Positions 34,447 through 42,533 of a stretch of 64,000 bases of DNA are shown piece by piece (positions within the stretch are counted from its first letter, which is position 1; each line of letters starts with the position of its first letter). Below the pieces are notes generated by a model. That model worked only from the letters and a program-made list of their open reading frames with translations. It made no database searches and was not told where the DNA came from. The DNA is taken from positions 1 to 64,000 of the forward strand of contig NZ_QZVS01000078.1 of assembly GCF_003602235.1 (NCBI RefSeq), read 5' to 3'. The stretch is from Cryobacterium melibiosiphilum. Lineage in GTDB: Bacteria > Actinomycetota > Actinomycetes > Actinomycetales > Microbacteriaceae. A program made the position numbers and the translations under genes.

Positions 34447-34481
34447 ATGCAGTTGCATAGATCTTCTGCGCGGCATATGAT
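34447..34481 (+). promoter_or_regulatory. Promoter and candidate MarR operator
   Basis: TTGCAT (34453-34458) and TATGAT (34476-34481) are 17 bp apart, a strong promoter that would start about 22 bp before the ATG at 34510. The inverted repeat ATGCA-GT-TGCAT (34447-34458) overlaps the -35 box, and AGATC...GATCT (34459-34483) flanks the -10 box. Repressor binding is inferred. Confidence 0.6.
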
Positions 34482-34509
34482 CTGTAGAACAGAACAGTTT
34501 GGAGTCAGC

Positions 34510-35148
34510 ATGCACCCCACGATCGGAATCCTCGGCGCCGGCCGCGTCGGCACCGCCCTCGCCCGGCAGGCCGTGAAGGCCGGGTATCGGGTGCGCATCG
34601 CGACCGCGCAGCCCGCCGCCGACATCGACCTGCTGGTGAATATCGTCACGCCGGGAGCGCAGGCCGTCGACGCGAGCGAAGCGGCAGCATCCGACCTCGT
34701 GATCGTGGCCATCCCCCTGCACAAGTACCGCACCCTGAACCCCGCCGACTTGGCCGGCCGCATCGTCATCGACGCCATGAACTATTGGGCTCCCGTCGAC
34801 GGCGTGCACGATGATTTCGAAGCGGATGCCCGCACCTCGAGTGAGGTCGTCGCCCAGTTCCTGGCCGGCTCGCGGGTCGTGAAGTCGCTCAACCACATCG
34901 GCTATCACGAGATGGAAGAGGATGACCGGCCCGCCGGCGATCCTGAGCGCCGGGCGCTGGCCGTGGCCGGCGACGACGCTAACGCCAAGGACCTGGTCAG
35001 GGGCTTCATCGACCGGCTCGGTTACGACGCCGTCGACGCCGGACCGCTCGCCGCCGGGCGTGTTTTCGAACCCACAACCGCCATTTTCACCGGCAGCTAC
35101 ACCGCACCCGCGCTGCGTGCGCTGGTGCAGCATCCGCTCGCCGCGTAA
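34510..35148 (+). CDS. NADPH-dependent F420 reductase-like protein
   Basis: This 212-residue Rossmann protein begins TIGILGAGRVGTALARQAVK, the NADP-binding signature of the F420-dependent NADP reductase family (related to YdfG/NPD-type 'NADP oxidoreductase, coenzyme F420-dependent'). Other landmarks are VIVAIPLHKYRTL and VKSLNHIGYHEMEED. Many members lack proven F420 use. The ATG at 34510 follows GGAG; the frame upstream overlaps the promoter. It is followed at 30 bp by a luciferase-like oxidoreductase, a frequent pairing. Confidence 0.85.
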   Translation: MHPTIGILGAGRVGTALARQAVKAGYRVRIATAQPAADIDLLVNIVTPGAQAVDASEAAASDLVIVAIPLHKYRTLNPADLAGRIVIDAMNYWAPVDGVHDDFEADARTSSEVVAQFLAGSRVVKSLNHIGYHEMEEDDRPAGDPERRALAVAGDDANAKDLVRGFIDRLGYDAVDAGPLAAGRVFEPTTAIFTGSYTAPALRALVQHPLAA

Positions 35149-35178
35149 TCAATCACCCCTCAAATAATGGAGACCACC

Positions 35179-36219
35179 GTGGAAATCGGCGCCTACAGCT
35201 TCGGCGACACCCAGCTCAACCCCGACGGCAGCTCGCGCTCGACCGCCGAGGCCACCAAGAACCTGTTCGACGCGATCGTGCACGCCGACCGGGTGGGCCT
35301 TGACTACTTCGGCGTCGGCGAGCACCACACGGTGTCGATGCCGGCGTCGTCGCCCGGCACGATCATCGCCGCCGCGGCCGCCGCGACGACGCAGATCACC
35401 CTCGGCAGCGCGGCAAGCATCATCGGAACGGATGACCCGGTGCGGGTCTTTCAGCAGTTCGCGACCGCAGACGCCATCTCGGGCGGCGGCCGCATCGAGA
35501 TCACCGCCGGCCGCGGGTCAAGCGTCGAGACGTTCCCGCTGTTCGGCTACGACCTGAACGACTACGACGAGCTCTATGCCCAGAAGCTCGACCTGCTGCT
35601 CACACTGAACAACAACACGACCGAGAACGTGACTTGGTCGGGAACCGCGCGCCCGTCGCTGCCGGACCTCGCCGTCGTACCCCGCCCGGTGCAGGGCTCG
35701 CTGCCGATCTGGATCGCCACCGGCGGCAGCGCTCCGTCGTCGGCCCGCGCCGGCCGCCTCGGCCTGCCGCTGGCCTACGCCATCATCGGCGGGCAGCCGC
35801 ACCGCTTCGCGCCGCTCGCCCAGCTGTACCGGCAGTCCGCGGCCGCCGCCGGTCACACCGAGAACATCAAGGTCTCGGTTGCGACCTTCGGCCTCGTCGC
35901 ACCGACCAAGAAAGAAGCCGTCGAGCGCATGTACCCGGGCTGGGTCAACCTGAACGTGGAGATGGGCCGGCTGCGCGGCTGGCCGGCACCGCAGAAGGGC
36001 GCCTACCTCGCGCAGGTCGACGCGCCCAACGCCTACTTCGTCGGCGACCCCGACGACGTCGCCGAACGCATCGTGGCCCTGCACGGCCACCTCGGCCACA
36101 TGCGCCACTTCTTCCAGGGCGACCACGGCGGACTGCCGCACGAGTACCTGATGGAGTCGATCACCCTGCTGGCGACCGAGGTCAAGCCGCGGGTGGAGCG
36201 GTTGCTCGCCGCGAAGTAG
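35179..36219 (+). CDS. LLM-class flavin- or F420-dependent oxidoreductase
   Basis: This protein of about 346 residues belongs to the bacterial luciferase-like monooxygenase family: GLDYFGVGEHHTVSMPASSP near residue 45, LGSAASIIGTDDPVRVFQQF, and SGGRIEITAGRGSS. The family binds FMN or F420 and oxidises diverse small molecules. I chose GTG 35179 because GGAG lies six bases upstream; ATG 35167 in frame has no ribosome site. It forms a two-gene unit with the F420 reductase-like gene, probably under MarR control. Confidence 0.87.
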   Translation: MEIGAYSFGDTQLNPDGSSRSTAEATKNLFDAIVHADRVGLDYFGVGEHHTVSMPASSPGTIIAAAAAATTQITLGSAASIIGTDDPVRVFQQFATADAISGGGRIEITAGRGSSVETFPLFGYDLNDYDELYAQKLDLLLTLNNNTTENVTWSGTARPSLPDLAVVPRPVQGSLPIWIATGGSAPSSARAGRLGLPLAYAIIGGQPHRFAPLAQLYRQSAAAAGHTENIKVSVATFGLVAPTKKEAVERMYPGWVNLNVEMGRLRGWPAPQKGAYLAQVDAPNAYFVGDPDDVAERIVALHGHLGHMRHFFQGDHGGLPHEYLMESITLLATEVKPRVERLLAAK

Positions 36220-36259
36220 GCCTCGAGGGCTCCGTCAGGGACGGTGACGGGGCCGGCCG

Positions 36260-36358
36260 CGGCATAACTCCTGCTGATCGCGTGCGGCGGCAGATAGGTT
36301 CCGCGTCATGAAGGGCTTCTGCCGCTGAGGCCGAACACATCAGCAGGAGTTATGACGG
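36260..36358. repeat. Palindrome-bounded dispersed element, copy E
   Basis: Arms GGCATAACTCCTGCTGAT (36261-36278) and ATCAGCAGGAGTTATG (36339-36354) enclose an interior that matches copy F (GGTTCCGCGTC, GGGCTTCTGCCGCT, GGCCGAAC). It lies about 40 bp after the LLM oxidoreductase stop, between convergent genes. Confidence 0.9.
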
Positions 36359-36391
36359 CGGCCTCGCGGAGACACCCCGTCCCGACACGGA

Positions 36392-36423
36392 AAAGGGGCC
36401 GCACCGACCGGTGCGACCCCTTT
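36392..36423. terminator. Bidirectional terminator after the PTS genes
   Basis: AAAGGGG...CCCCTTT encloses a 7-bp inner stem CGCACCG/CGGTGCG, 20 bp after the EIIC stop. A/T runs at both ends allow termination in either direction for the convergent LLM and PTS transcripts. Confidence 0.8.
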
Positions 36424-36443
36424 ATCTGGACTGATATGGCCGA

Positions 36444-37988
36444 TTACGCCTTCTTGTCCGCCAGTTCGGCGGCCGCGGCGGCACGGGCCAGCTTGGCCTC
36501 GGCCTTTGCTGCGGCAGCGGAAGCCTTGAGCTCGGCGTCGATCGCGTCAACGAAGGCCGTGTGCTTGGCTCCGGGCATCCAGCCCTTGTTGACGACCTTG
36601 ACCTGGAACAGGATCGCCGCGAGCACCAGCACCACGCCGATCAGAACGGTGAGCATGACCCCGACGGCGGTGTTGTCGCCCAGCAGGCTCACGCCGATGA
36701 GGGTTCCGAACCAGCCGAAGTCGGTGTCGCCGAAGGTGCTGTTGGCAAAGCCGAGGCCGCCGAGCACGAGCAGCAGGATCGCCGGCAGGATGGTGATGAG
36801 GATTCCGTTGACGAAGCCACCGACCATGGCGCCGATTCGACCACCGGTCGCGTTGCCGTAGACACCGGCACCACCACCCGTGAAGAAGTGCGGCACCATG
36901 CCGGGCAGGATCAGCGCGAGGCCGAAGACCGGGCCGAGCCAGATGGCGAGCACGCCGAGGCTGAGCAGGCCACCGGCAAAGGACGCCAGGAACCCGATGA
37001 GTACGGCGTTGGCCGCGAACGGGAACACGATCGGAATGTCGAGCGCCGGCCGGGCACCGGGAACGACCTTCTCGGCGATGCCCTGGAAGGCGGGAACGAG
37101 CTCACCCAGGATGGTGCGCACGCCGTAGAGGATGATCGCGACACCGACACCGAACTGCAGGGCCTGGGCGAACGCGGCCATGATGAACGCGCCGGCGTCG
37201 GCGGAGGCGAAGATGGCGAGGGCATCCGCTCGGGGAAGCGCAATCAGTCCCCAGACCGCGAAGACCATGTAAATGGCGACCATCGAGACCGAGGTGGCGA
37301 CCATGGAGTCGCGCAGGAAGCGCAGGTTCTGCGGGAAGTTGATGTGCTCGGTCGACTTGCTGCGCTTGCCGACGGCCTGGCCAACTGCGCCGGCGGCGAT
37401 GTAGCCGAGGGTTCCGAAGTGGCCGATGGCGATGGTGTCGTCGCCGGTGATGCGCTTGGTCCACGGCTGGGCGAAGGCGGGCATGACGACCATGATCACG
37501 CCGAGCAGGCCACCGCCGATGACGACGACGAGCCAGCTGAGCTCGGAGCCGAACCCGACCGAGAGCACCACGGCAAGCATCATGGCCATGAAGACCATGT
37601 GGTGTCCGGTGAGGAACACGTACTTGAGCGGGGTGAAGCGGGCGAGCATCAGCATCACGACGAAGCCGACGACGAGCACGTAGGCGCTGGTGGCACCGAA
37701 TTCCTCGGCCGCGAGGGCGGTGATGACCTCATTGGTCGGGATCACGCCCTGCGCTCCGGTAACCTGCAAAATCAGCTCGCCGAGCGGGGTGAGGGAGGCG
37801 ACAACCACGCCGGCACCGGCCCCGAGGATCAGGAACCCGAGCGCCGCTTTCAGGCTGCCACCGATGATGGCGCCCACCGGGCGACGCAGGGCGATCAGCC
37901 CGACCGCCGTGATGATTCCCACCAGATAGGCCGGCACATTCAAAATCTGTTGGCCGATGAAATCCAGGATGACTAAGAACCACTCCAT
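36444..37988 (-). CDS. ulaA: PTS ascorbate-type transporter EIIC (UlaA/SgaT family)
   Basis: This 514-residue polytopic membrane protein begins MEWFLVILDFIGQQILNVPA, the conserved start of UlaA proteins, and has GHHMVFMAMM and the long hydrophobic core of the family. An alanine-, lysine- and glutamate-rich cytoplasmic tail ends the protein. UlaA carries L-ascorbate in enteric bacteria; related SgaT proteins may carry other sugars or sugar acids. It is the last gene of an EIIA-EIIB-EIIC operon. No UlaD/E/F enzymes are in the window, so the substrate is uncertain. Confidence 0.88.
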   Translation of the reverse strand: MEWFLVILDFIGQQILNVPAYLVGIITAVGLIALRRPVGAIIGGSLKAALGFLILGAGAGVVVASLTPLGELILQVTGAQGVIPTNEVITALAAEEFGATSAYVLVVGFVVMLMLARFTPLKYVFLTGHHMVFMAMMLAVVLSVGFGSELSWLVVVIGGGLLGVIMVVMPAFAQPWTKRITGDDTIAIGHFGTLGYIAAGAVGQAVGKRSKSTEHINFPQNLRFLRDSMVATSVSMVAIYMVFAVWGLIALPRADALAIFASADAGAFIMAAFAQALQFGVGVAIILYGVRTILGELVPAFQGIAEKVVPGARPALDIPIVFPFAANAVLIGFLASFAGGLLSLGVLAIWLGPVFGLALILPGMVPHFFTGGGAGVYGNATGGRIGAMVGGFVNGILITILPAILLLVLGGLGFANSTFGDTDFGWFGTLIGVSLLGDNTAVGVMLTVLIGVVLVLAAILFQVKVVNKGWMPGAKHTAFVDAIDAELKASAAAAKAEAKLARAAAAAELADKKA

Positions 37989-38042
37989 GAGAGGCTCCCC
38001 TTCTTACTCAGTCGTGCAATTAGTGGTGGGACAGAACCGGCG

Positions 38043-38315
38043 CTACTCGAGCGCGCCGGTGAGCTTTTCGGTGATCTCGTCGAGGTCGAAGAAGTTGTCG
38101 ATCACGATGACCTGGGCGTCGACGTCGCCGATCTCCTCGGCGAGCTCCTCGCTGGTCAGCACGATCTCAGCGTCGCGGGCCATGCCGCGGGCCACGCCGA
38201 TGTCGGCAGCCTCGACGTCGGCGTCGATGCCGAGCGTGCGGAGCACCTTTTCGGTGTTCATTTTCAGGAGAACGGATGTGCCGATCCCCATTCCGCAGAC
38301 CGCGATGATCTTCAT
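38043..38315 (-). CDS. ulaB: PTS ascorbate-type EIIB component
   Basis: This 90-residue cytosolic phosphocarrier starts MKIIAVCGMGIGTSVLLKMN; C7 in the CGMGIGTS loop is the phosphorylated cysteine of the family. It passes phosphate from EIIA to the incoming substrate at EIIC. It overlaps the EIIA gene by four bases and lies 54 bp before EIIC. Confidence 0.9.
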   Translation of the reverse strand: MKIIAVCGMGIGTSVLLKMNTEKVLRTLGIDADVEAADIGVARGMARDAEIVLTSEELAEEIGDVDAQVIVIDNFFDLDEITEKLTGALE

Positions 38316-38794
38316 GAGTGTGCCTTTCGTTCAGCAGTCAGTTCGGGGGTGGACATGAGTGCGAGGACCTCGGCGGGCGAGTCGGCGTTTTTCAGCGCGG
38401 CCAGCTGCTCGGTGTTCATGAGCACGCCGGCCAGGGCCTGCATCATCTCGAGGTGTCCGTCGTGGTCGGGGGCGGCGAGGCCGACGATGAGCGACACCGG
38501 ATCGTTCTTCTTGTGCCCGAAGCTCACGGGAGTCTCGAGGGTGACCCAGCTGAGGCCGGCGCGCAGCACGGCAGGCGAGGGGCGGGAGTGGGCGATGGCG
38601 AGGCCGGGAGCGATGACGATGTAGGGGCCGAGTTTCTCGACGGCGGCGATCATCTCGGCGGTGTAGACGTCGGTCGTGACGCCACCGGCCGCGAGGGCGT
38701 CACCGGCGAGGGTGATTGCGGCCCGCCAGTCGGCGGCGACGGCGTGGGTGCGAATCGACGCCGCGTCGAGATCGTGTGCCAGGTTGACCGTCAT
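38312..38794 (-). CDS. PTS EIIA component (fructose/mannitol-ascorbate type)
   Basis: This 160-residue PTS_EIIA_2 protein carries the phosphorylatable histidine in IVIAPGLAIAHSRPS, and VSLIVGLAAPDHDGHLEMMQ after it. The ATG at 38794 has GAGGAG eight bases upstream and opens MTVNLAHDLD. A longer open frame upstream runs antisense through the ROK gene and is not coding. It is the first gene of the PTS operon. Confidence 0.9.
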   Translation of the reverse strand: MTVNLAHDLDAASIRTHAVAADWRAAITLAGDALAAGGVTTDVYTAEMIAAVEKLGPYIVIAPGLAIAHSRPSPAVLRAGLSWVTLETPVSFGHKKNDPVSLIVGLAAPDHDGHLEMMQALAGVLMNTEQLAALKNADSPAEVLALMSTPELTAERKAHS

Positions 38795-38886
38795 GCGAAG
38801 ACTCCTCGGTTCCGGTCTTCCATTCACAAGACCACATCGTCTGCCCCAATTACCGGGGCTGTGATCCGAGCCTAATGCGGCGCCGC

Positions 38887-38924
38887 GACTTTTGTCTACA
38901 AGTGATCCGAAGTCAGGACTTTTG
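38887..38924 (-). promoter_or_regulatory. Direct repeat in the PTS operon promoter region
   Basis: GACTTTTG occurs at 38887-38894 and 38917-38924, exactly 30 bp (about three helix turns) apart, 90-130 bp before the EIIA start. Such phased half-sites suggest regulator binding. The protein is unknown; the ROK regulator ending at 38950 is the obvious candidate. Confidence 0.3.
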
Positions 38925-38949
38925 GCCCTGCCCCGGATCGCCGTCGGCG

Positions 38950-40110
38950 TCAGCTGCGGGTGAGATGGCTGATGCGGTCGGCGTCGAAGAGGGCGTCCTG
39001 GGCGATGAGTGAGGCGCCGAGCACGCCTGCCTTGTTGCCCAGCCGGCTGGGTTCCACGGTGAGGCCGGTGCCGGAAAAGGCGCGCACCCTGGCCAGCAGG
39101 GCCTCGCGCAGCGACGAGAGGTAGGGGTCGCCGGCCTCGGCGAGCTGGCCGCCGATCACGATCAGGGCGGGGTTCAGCAGCCCGGCAACGTCGACGAGGG
39201 CGTGCCCGATTTCCGCACCGGCCGCGGACAGCAGACGCACGGCATCCGGCGACCCCATACGGCTGAGCGCGACGATATCGCCGGTCGTGCGGATGCGGTA
39301 GCCGAGGGCGTTGAGCTCCCGGCGGATAGCGTAGCCGCTCGCGACGGCCTCGAGGCAGCCGCGCTGACCGCAACTGCAGAGTTCGGTGCCGTGGCGAAAG
39401 CTGTGCGAGAAGTCGCCGGCCCCGCCGCGGGACCCGCGGTAGACCCGGCCGTCGAGCACGAGCGCGCAGCCGATGCCGAGCCCCACCTTGAGTACGGTGA
39501 GGTCTCGGTGCTCGGGCCAGCCGAGCCGCGATTCGGCGACCGCCATGACGTTCACGTCCCGGTCGACGGCGAAGATCGCGCTGTAGTCCTGCGGAAAATG
39601 GTCCTTGACCAGCACGTCGTTCCACTGGGCGTCGATCTGGGGGGCGGCGAGCCGGCCGGTGGCGGCATCCACCGGCCCGGGTACCCCGACGCCGATTCCG
39701 CGCACGTCGGCCCGGGACTTGCCCAGCCCGCGCAGCAGGTAGTCGAAGACCTGGTTCGCCCAGGTGAAGACGGTGTCCGGACCCTCCCAGAGGCCGATCT
39801 CGGCCTGGTCCTCGATGAGGATCGTGGAGACGAGGTCGGTGATCGCGACGCGGGTGTGCGATCCGCCGATGTCGACGCTGAGTAGCAGCCCGGCGTCTTT
39901 ATTGAGGGCGAAGCTCTCGGCGGGTCGGCCGCCGCGGGAGTCGCTCTGGCCCGCCACGACGATGATGCCGGCATGGAGCAGTTCGTCGAGGCGGCGGGCG
40001 AGCGTGATGCGCGACCAGCCGAGCTCGTCGATCAGGGCCGGGCGGGTCGCGATGCCCGCGCGAATGAGGTCGAGAACGACCCCCGAGCCGGTCGACATCG
40101 CATGCGCCAC
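38950..40110 (-). CDS. ROK-family transcriptional regulator
   Basis: This 386-residue protein has an N-terminal winged helix (ALIDELGWSRITLARRLDEL) and a ROK sugar-kinase-like domain with VDIGGSHTRVAI, the zinc motif CSCGQRGCLEAVASG and GLLNPALIVIGGQL. ROK repressors such as NagC and Mlc sense sugars or PTS state. The GTG at 40110 has GAGGAGG five bases upstream. It lies between the PTS operon and a divergent transketolase, so it probably controls one or both. Confidence 0.9.
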   Translation of the reverse strand: MAHAMSTGSGVVLDLIRAGIATRPALIDELGWSRITLARRLDELLHAGIIVVAGQSDSRGGRPAESFALNKDAGLLLSVDIGGSHTRVAITDLVSTILIEDQAEIGLWEGPDTVFTWANQVFDYLLRGLGKSRADVRGIGVGVPGPVDAATGRLAAPQIDAQWNDVLVKDHFPQDYSAIFAVDRDVNVMAVAESRLGWPEHRDLTVLKVGLGIGCALVLDGRVYRGSRGGAGDFSHSFRHGTELCSCGQRGCLEAVASGYAIRRELNALGYRIRTTGDIVALSRMGSPDAVRLLSAAGAEIGHALVDVAGLLNPALIVIGGQLAEAGDPYLSSLREALLARVRAFSGTGLTVEPSRLGNKAGVLGASLIAQDALFDADRISHLTRS

Positions 40111-40135
40111 ACGGTCCTCCTCGTGATTGACTTAA

Positions 40136-40149
40136 GTATATTTATATAC
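40136..40149. promoter_or_regulatory. AT-rich palindrome, candidate ROK operator
   Basis: GTATAT-TT-ATATAC is a perfect 6-bp inverted repeat in the 43-bp spacer between the ROK gene and the transketolase. It overlaps TATACT, a good -10 box for the ROK gene (minus strand). ROK regulators typically bind AT-rich palindromes, so autorepression and joint control of transketolase are likely. Confidence 0.55.
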
Positions 40150-40153
40150 CAAT

Positions 40154-42280
40154 GTGTGCAGTATGACTTTGAAAAATAGTCTTGTCACCATCGATGCCGC
40201 TGTTGATCCGCCCGCCGACGGGCCCGCGGAGGCTGCGGCCGTCGCCGCCGCGATCGCGATCCCCGCCCACATTGTGCAGGCCAAGGGGCACGGCCACGGC
40301 GGCACGGCCATGGCGCTCGCCCCACTCTGCCACGTGCTCTTCTCCCGGGTGCTGCGACACAGCCCGCACAACCCGCACTGGGTCGCCCGGGACCGCCTCG
40401 TGCTCAGCGCCGGGCACGCGAGCCTGATGCTGTACGTGCAACTTTTCCTCACCGGCTACGGCCTGACCCTGGAGGACATCGCGGCCAGCCGCACCCTGGG
40501 TTCGCGCACTCCCGGGCACCCGGAACACGGCCTCACGCTGGGCGTCGAGATGAGCACCGGCCCGCTCGGGCAGGGTGTGGCATCCGCTGTCGGAATGGCC
40601 ATCGCCGCCCGCAAGGAAGCCGCCGCCTTCACCCCAGGGTCGGCGCTGCTCGACCACACGATCTGGGCGATCGCCGGCGACGGATGCCTGCAGGAGGGCG
40701 TCTCGGCCGAGGCCTCGAGCCTCGCGGGCACCCTCGGCCTCGACAATCTCGTGGTGCTCTGGGACGACAACGGCGTCACCATCGACGGCCCGACGACGGA
40801 TGCCTTCGCCGAAGACGTGCGCGCCCGGTACCGGGCCTATGGCTGGCGCGTGCTCGAGGTCGTCGACGCCACCGACCTGACCGAGATCGAGCGGATGCTG
40901 CGCCGCGCCGCCGAGCGCTGCGGTCGCCCCACGCTGGTGGCGGTGAAGACCACGATCGGGGCGCCCTCGACGGTTTTCGGCGGCCGGCCAGCGGCCCACG
41001 CGGGCGGTTTCGGCGCCGAAGAGGTGGCCGCCGTGAAGCGAACCCTGGGCTTCGCCGCCGATGCGACCCTGCAACAGCTCGTCACCCCCGGGGCGCTCGC
41101 ATTCTGTCGACGGGCCGTGCAGCGCGGGCTCGACCTCGAGGCCGCGTGGAACGGGTCGTTCGCGGCCTGGGCCGGGGCCAACCCCGACTCCGCCGCCGCG
41201 TGGCTGGAATTTCGCTCGGGCACGAACCAGCAGGCCGTGGCGGACGCGCTCGACCGGGTCGCGGCCGGCATCACCGAACCCGGCTCCCCGGTCGCCACCC
41301 GCAAGACCAACGGCGCGATCATCCAGGCACTCTCGGGAGTGATGGCCCTCTGGGGCGGATCGGCCGACCTGAGCGGGTCGACGAACGTGTCCCTACCGGG
41401 TGCCGCCGTGTCGGCCGAGAATCCCGGTGGTGCGTTCATCCACTTCGGCATTCGTGAGCACGCCATGGCCGCGATCCTCAGCGGCATCGCCCTGCACGGA
41501 CCCTGGCGTCCGTTCGCCTCGACCTACCTCGTGTTCAGCGACTACCTGCGCCCGGCGCTGCGGCTCGCAGCCCTGATGCGGCTGCCGGTCATCTACGTCT
41601 TCACCCACGATTCGGTCGCCGTGGGCGAGGACGGCCCCACCCACCAGCCGGTCGAGCAGATCGCGTCGCTGCGCACGGTTCCGGGGCTCTCCGTCGTGCG
41701 GCCGGCGGATGCCACCGAAACCGTCGCCGCCTGGCGTCGCCTGGTCGCCCGGCCGGAGGGGTCGACCGCGCTCATCCTGTCGCGGCAGGACGTGCCCGTG
41801 TTGGAGCGGGTGGTGGCCGGCGACGCACGTGACGGCGTGACGGCGCAGGGCACGGCCGACGCCACGACAGGTGTCGCGGCCGGCGGCTACGTCATCTGGC
41901 AGAGCGGCACCGGCCTCGACCTGGCCCTGATCGCGACCGGCAGCGAGGTGGCGCTCGCGATCGCCGCGGCCCGGCGTCTCAGCGAAGAAGATGGCCTGGC
42001 CGTGCGGGTCGTCTCGATGCCGTGCGTCGAGTGGTTTGCCGCCGCCGCCGAGCCGTATCGCCACACGGTATTGCCGCCGTCGTTGACCGCGCGCGTGGCG
42101 GTGGAAGCCGGCCGCACTGACGGCTGGTGGCGCTGGGTCGGATTCGCCGGCGAGGTGGTGGGAATCGACGAGTTCGGCGAGTCCGGAAGCGGCCCGCAGG
42201 TCATGGCACTGCGCGGCGTGACCGAAGAGCACGTGGTCGCCGCGGCGCGACGGGTGGTTGCGCGGGCTGCCGTGGCATAA
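40154..42280 (+). CDS. tkt: Transketolase
   Basis: This full-length 708-residue enzyme transfers two-carbon ketol units between sugar phosphates using thiamine diphosphate. Visible features are LSAGHASLMLY, the ThDP motif GDGCLQEGVSAEASSLAG followed by WDDNGVTIDG, the pyrimidine-domain HFGIREHAMAAIL and FTHDSVAVGEDGPTHQP. Start is GTG 40154 or ATG 40163; neither has a clear ribosome site. It lies next to a PTS and a ROK regulator and is probably a pathway-specific copy, not the housekeeping one. Its TAA at 42278-42280 is provided by repeat copy F. Confidence 0.9.
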   Translation: MCSMTLKNSLVTIDAAVDPPADGPAEAAAVAAAIAIPAHIVQAKGHGHGGTAMALAPLCHVLFSRVLRHSPHNPHWVARDRLVLSAGHASLMLYVQLFLTGYGLTLEDIAASRTLGSRTPGHPEHGLTLGVEMSTGPLGQGVASAVGMAIAARKEAAAFTPGSALLDHTIWAIAGDGCLQEGVSAEASSLAGTLGLDNLVVLWDDNGVTIDGPTTDAFAEDVRARYRAYGWRVLEVVDATDLTEIERMLRRAAERCGRPTLVAVKTTIGAPSTVFGGRPAAHAGGFGAEEVAAVKRTLGFAADATLQQLVTPGALAFCRRAVQRGLDLEAAWNGSFAAWAGANPDSAAAWLEFRSGTNQQAVADALDRVAAGITEPGSPVATRKTNGAIIQALSGVMALWGGSADLSGSTNVSLPGAAVSAENPGGAFIHFGIREHAMAAILSGIALHGPWRPFASTYLVFSDYLRPALRLAALMRLPVIYVFTHDSVAVGEDGPTHQPVEQIASLRTVPGLSVVRPADATETVAAWRRLVARPEGSTALILSRQDVPVLERVVAGDARDGVTAQGTADATTGVAAGGYVIWQSGTGLDLALIATGSEVALAIAAARRLSEEDGLAVRVVSMPCVEWFAAAAEPYRHTVLPPSLTARVAVEAGRTDGWWRWVGFAGEVVGIDEFGESGSGPQVMALRGVTEEHVVAAARRVVARAAVA

Positions 42281-42369
42281 CTCCTGCAGATCGTCGGCGG
42301 CGGCAGAAAGGTTCCGCGTCGTTATGGGCTTCTGCCGCTCGGGCCGAACGATTCTGCAGGAGTTATGCC
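42274..42369. repeat. Palindrome-bounded dispersed element, copy F
   Basis: Arms GGCATAACTCCTGCAGA (42274-42290) and TCTGCAGGAGTTATGCC (42353-42369) are exact complements. The interior matches copy E (GGTTCCGCGTC, GGGCTTCTGCCGCT, GGGCCGAAC). The left arm supplies the stop codon of transketolase. Confidence 0.92.
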
Positions 42370-42533
42370 GCCACCGCGCGCGGAACGCACTTTCAGTCGC
42401 CCTGACATAGCATCGAAGGGGCTGCCGCCACTGTGACGGTTGCTCCGCTCGGCCCAATCAGCCCTACCCCGTCAGCTCCACCCCCTCTGCTCCCACCCCT
42501 CTGCTCCCTCGTCGCCGGAAAGGCCCGCCCCAC

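Noticed and set aside
36561-37976. 471-codon plus-strand frame rich in Glu, Asp and His
   Set aside because: It mirrors the EIIC gene, whose membrane segments give this charged antisense composition.
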